From the NCBI GenBank assembly GCA_023433515.1, contig JAEZCN010000063.1:1-8421 (forward strand): 8,421 nt of DNA, written 5' to 3'. The stretch comes from Pseudomonadota bacterium. Lineage in GTDB: Bacteria; Pseudomonadota; Gammaproteobacteria; Steroidobacterales; Steroidobacteraceae. This document shows, piece after piece, positions 6,669 through 8,421 of the stretch; the first letter of the stretch is position 1; the number at the start of each line of letters is the position of its first letter. A program made the translations under genes and the position numbers. The notes below the pieces were generated by a model, which saw only the letters and a list, made by a program, of their open reading frames with translations, had not been told where the DNA came from and did no database searches.

Positions 6669-7966
6669 GCCTTCGCCTCTTCGTGCAGGTCCTGGAGTCT
6701 GTTCACCTCGACCGCGTCGAGGTGATCCAGAGCTTCGCAGGTTGCGAGCGCGCCCGCGAGGGTCGTGTAGTAAGTGACCCGCTTGTGCACCGCCTCACGA
6801 CGGATGGAATTCGACTCGACGATGGCGGTCTTCCCCTCCGTGGTGTTGATGATCATCGCGAATTCGTCGTTCTTGATCATGTCCACGATGTGCGGCCGGC
6901 CCTCGCGCACCTTGTTGGCGCGTTTGCACGGGATACCCGCATCGTTGATCACGCGGGCCGTACCATCGGTCGCCGCGAGCTCGAAACCCTTCTCGATCAG
7001 CTTCTTCGCGAGTAGCACGGCACCCGGCTTGTCGCGTTCGCGCACGCTGATCAGCACCACGCCCGAGCGCGGCAGCGTGACCCCCGAGGCGGCCTGGGCC
7101 TTCGCATAGGCCTCGCCGAACGTGCGGCCCGTGCCCATGACCTCGCCCGTGCTCTTCATCTCGGGCCCGAGGATCGGGTCGGCTTCGGGGAACTTGGTGA
7201 ACGGGAACACGGCTTCCTTCACCGAGAAGTAGCGCGGCACCACCTCGACCAGGTTTTCGATCGATTTCATCTTGCGCCCGGTCATCACGCGCGCGCCGAT
7301 CTTGGCGAGCGGCACGCCCGTGGCCTTCGACACGAAAGGCGCCGTGCGCGAGGCGCGCGGGTTCACTTCGAGCACGTAGATGATGCCGTTCTGGATCGCG
7401 AACTGGATGTTCATGAGCCCGACGACGTTGAGCGCCCTGGCGAGCTTGCGGGTCTGCTCGCGCAATTCCGCCTGCGTCTCGTCGCTCAGGCTGTTGGGCG
7501 GCAGCGAGCAGCCGGAATCTCCCGAGTGCACGCCCGCCTGTTCGACGTGTTCCATGATGCCGCCGATCAGCACGTCCTCGCCGTCGCAGCACGCGTCGAC
7601 GTCGACTTCGATCGCCACATCGAGGAAGCGGTCGAGCAGCACCGGGCTGTCGTTCGACACGCTCACGGCCGTCGCCATGTACGTGCGCAGATCTTCCTCG
7701 TTGAACACCACTTCCATCGCGCGGCCGCCGAGCACGTAAGAGGGCCGCACGACCAGCGGGAATCCCACGGTGCGCGCGAGCGAGACCGCCTGTTCCTCGG
7801 TGCGCGCGGTCGCGTTGGCCGGTTGTTTGAGGCCGAGATTCTTCACGAGCACCTGGAAGCGCTCGCGGTCCTCGGCGATGTCGATCGAATCCGGCGACGT
7901 GCCGATGATCGGCGCACCGGCCGCCTCGAGCGCGCGCGACAGCTTGAGCGGCGTCTGGCCGCCGTA
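6665..7966 (-). CDS. carB: Carbamoyl-phosphate synthase large subunit, C-terminal ~433 residues (5' part lost at a junction)
   Basis: CarB makes carbamoyl phosphate for arginine and pyrimidine synthesis together with CarA. The visible part begins at YGGQTPLKL and covers most of the second synthase half: GTSPDSIDIAEDRERF, the VVRPSYVLGGRAMEVV ATP-grasp segment, HVEQAGVHSGDS, LEVNPRASRT and GPEMKSTGEVMG. The C-terminal allosteric MGS-like domain then ends in LQDLHEEAKA. This corresponds to roughly residue 640 to the end of E. coli CarB (1,073 residues). About 640 N-terminal residues are missing because the sequence changes identity at 7958-7968. An open frame continues to an ATG at 8116, but that extra stretch is antisense to another carB and is not real CarB. 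The stop overlaps the greA start by four bases. Confidence 0.95.
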   Translation of the reverse strand, partial: YGGQTPLKLSRALEAAGAPIIGTSPDSIDIAEDRERFQVLVKNLGLKQPANATARTEEQAVSLARTVGFPLVVRPSYVLGGRAMEVVFNEEDLRTYMATAVSVSNDSPVLLDRFLDVAIEVDVDACCDGEDVLIGGIMEHVEQAGVHSGDSGCSLPPNSLSDETQAELREQTRKLARALNVVGLMNIQFAIQNGIIYVLEVNPRASRTAPFVSKATGVPLAKIGARVMTGRKMKSIENLVEVVPRYFSVKEAVFPFTKFPEADPILGPEMKSTGEVMGTGRTFGEAYAKAQAASGVTLPRSGVVLISVRERDKPGAVLLAKKLIEKGFELAATDGTARVINDAGIPCKRANKVREGRPHIVDMIKNDEFAMIINTTEGKTAIVESNSIRREAVHKRVTYYTTLAGALATCEALDHLDAVEVNRLQDLHEEAKA

Positions 7967-7968
7967 CT
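7958..7968. other. Inverted junction between two different carB genes, with short shared sequence
   Basis: Left of this point the minus strand reads CarB up to its YGGQ motif. Right of it the plus strand reads a different CarB from its PPYSLS motif. The bases CCGCCGTAC (7959-7967) serve both readings: YGG on the minus strand and PPY on the plus strand. The shared stretch may extend to 11 bases. The two breakpoints correspond to about residues 640 and 790 of E. coli CarB, so this is not recombination at matching positions. It most likely marks a chimeric read or assembly join. Confidence 0.85.
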
Positions 7969-8421
7969 CGCTCTCGGATACGCTGATCCAGGAGATCAAG
8001 CGGCAGACGGCGCTGATGGCGCGCGCGCTCAAGGTGAACGGGCTGATGAACGTGCAGTTCGCGGTCCAGCAGAATCCGGCCGCGATCCTCGCCGGCGAGC
8101 CGGCCCCCGACGGCACGGTCTACGTCCTGGAAGTGAACCCGCGGGCCTCGCGCACGGTGCCGTTCGTCTCCAAGGCGACCGGCATACCGCTCGCGAAGGT
8201 GGCCGCTCGCTGCATGGTGGGCCGGTCGCTCGCGGAGCAGGGCATCACCGTGGAGGTGACCCCGCCGTACTACTCGGTCAAGGAGGCGGTGTTCCCGTTC
8301 GTCAAGTTCCAGGGCGTGGACACCATCCTCGGGCCGGAGATGAAGTCGACCGGCGAGGTGATGGGCGTGGGCTACACCTTCGGCGAGGCGTTCGTGAAGT
8401 CGCAGCTCGGCGCGGGCGTGA
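7959..8421 (+). CDS. carB: Second, divergent carB fragment (internal part, both ends missing)
   Basis: The plus strand reads continuously from PPYSLSDTLIQEIKRQT through LMNVQFAVQQ, YVLEVNPRASRT, PFVSKATGIPLAKVAARCM, PPYYSVKEAVFPF and GPEMKSTGEVMGVG to QLGAGV at the window edge. This is about 154 residues matching roughly 790-940 of E. coli CarB. It is homologous to the minus-strand carB at about 7040-7501 but clearly different: it carries an insertion of about a dozen residues after LMNVQFAVQQ (NPAAILAGEPAPDG) and ends its codons almost always in G or C. The insertion and the motifs VDTILGPEM and GEAFVKSQL remind me of betaproteobacterial CarB; that origin is inference. It has no start or stop codon and is a fragment, not an independent gene. 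Confidence 0.9.

Noticed and set aside
7040..8421. Imperfect inverted repeat (7040-7501 versus 7959-8421) as a mobile-element terminal repeat
   Set aside because: The similarity is explained by homology of two carB coding fragments in opposite orientation; there is no transposase or target duplication.

Overview
The window (8,421 bp, GC-rich, tightly packed) looks like a piece of a high-GC gammaproteobacterial chromosome. The main argument is gene order. Read on the minus strand it runs carB, greA, two extra genes, then ftsH, with yhbY on the opposite strand between greA and ftsH. This matches, in order and orientation, the carA-carB-greA / yhbY / rlmE-ftsH neighbourhood known from Pseudomonas and relatives, which E. 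coli keeps in part. The protein sequences of GreA, YhbY, FtsH and CarB agree. A more precise taxon cannot be read from the sequence.

Layout from left to right. Positions 1-707 (minus) hold the N-terminal third of FtsH, cut by the window edge. Positions 708-922 are a 215-bp divergent promoter region with a heat-shock-like promoter candidate for ftsH and a -10 element close to the yhbY start. Positions 923-1222 (plus) encode YhbY. Positions 1334-3991 (plus) encode an 885-residue membrane GGDEF-EAL protein with a periplasmic sensor and a PAS domain. Positions 3992-4987 (minus) encode an exported TPR protein with a C-terminal membrane anchor; its stop codon abuts the stop of the GGDEF-EAL gene. 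Positions 5082-6152 (minus) encode a secreted DUF1080 (3-keto-disaccharide hydrolase-like) protein with an unrecognised C-terminal extension. Positions 6192-6668 (minus) encode GreA, whose start overlaps the carB stop. Positions 6665 to about 7966 (minus) encode the C-terminal ~433 residues of CarB.

The right end is anomalous. At about 7958-7968 the minus-strand carB stops mid-gene, and a different, divergent carB fragment begins on the plus strand and runs to the window edge. The join is inverted, joins non-homologous positions of the two genes, and has about 9-11 bases of shared sequence at the breakpoint. This is best explained as a chimeric join (amplification or assembly artefact, probably of DNA from two organisms). 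Gene content right of about 7958 should not be assigned to the same genome without read-level proof.

Functionally, the core genes are housekeeping: pyrimidine/arginine precursor synthesis (carB), transcript cleavage (greA), 50S ribosome assembly (yhbY) and membrane protein quality control (ftsH). The genes between greA and yhbY (c-di-GMP enzyme, exported TPR protein, secreted DUF1080 protein) look like an insertion into this conserved block, and rlmE is absent from its usual place before ftsH. I see no RNA genes, mobile elements, CRISPR arrays or convincing terminators, and no clear candidate for a new multi-gene system.
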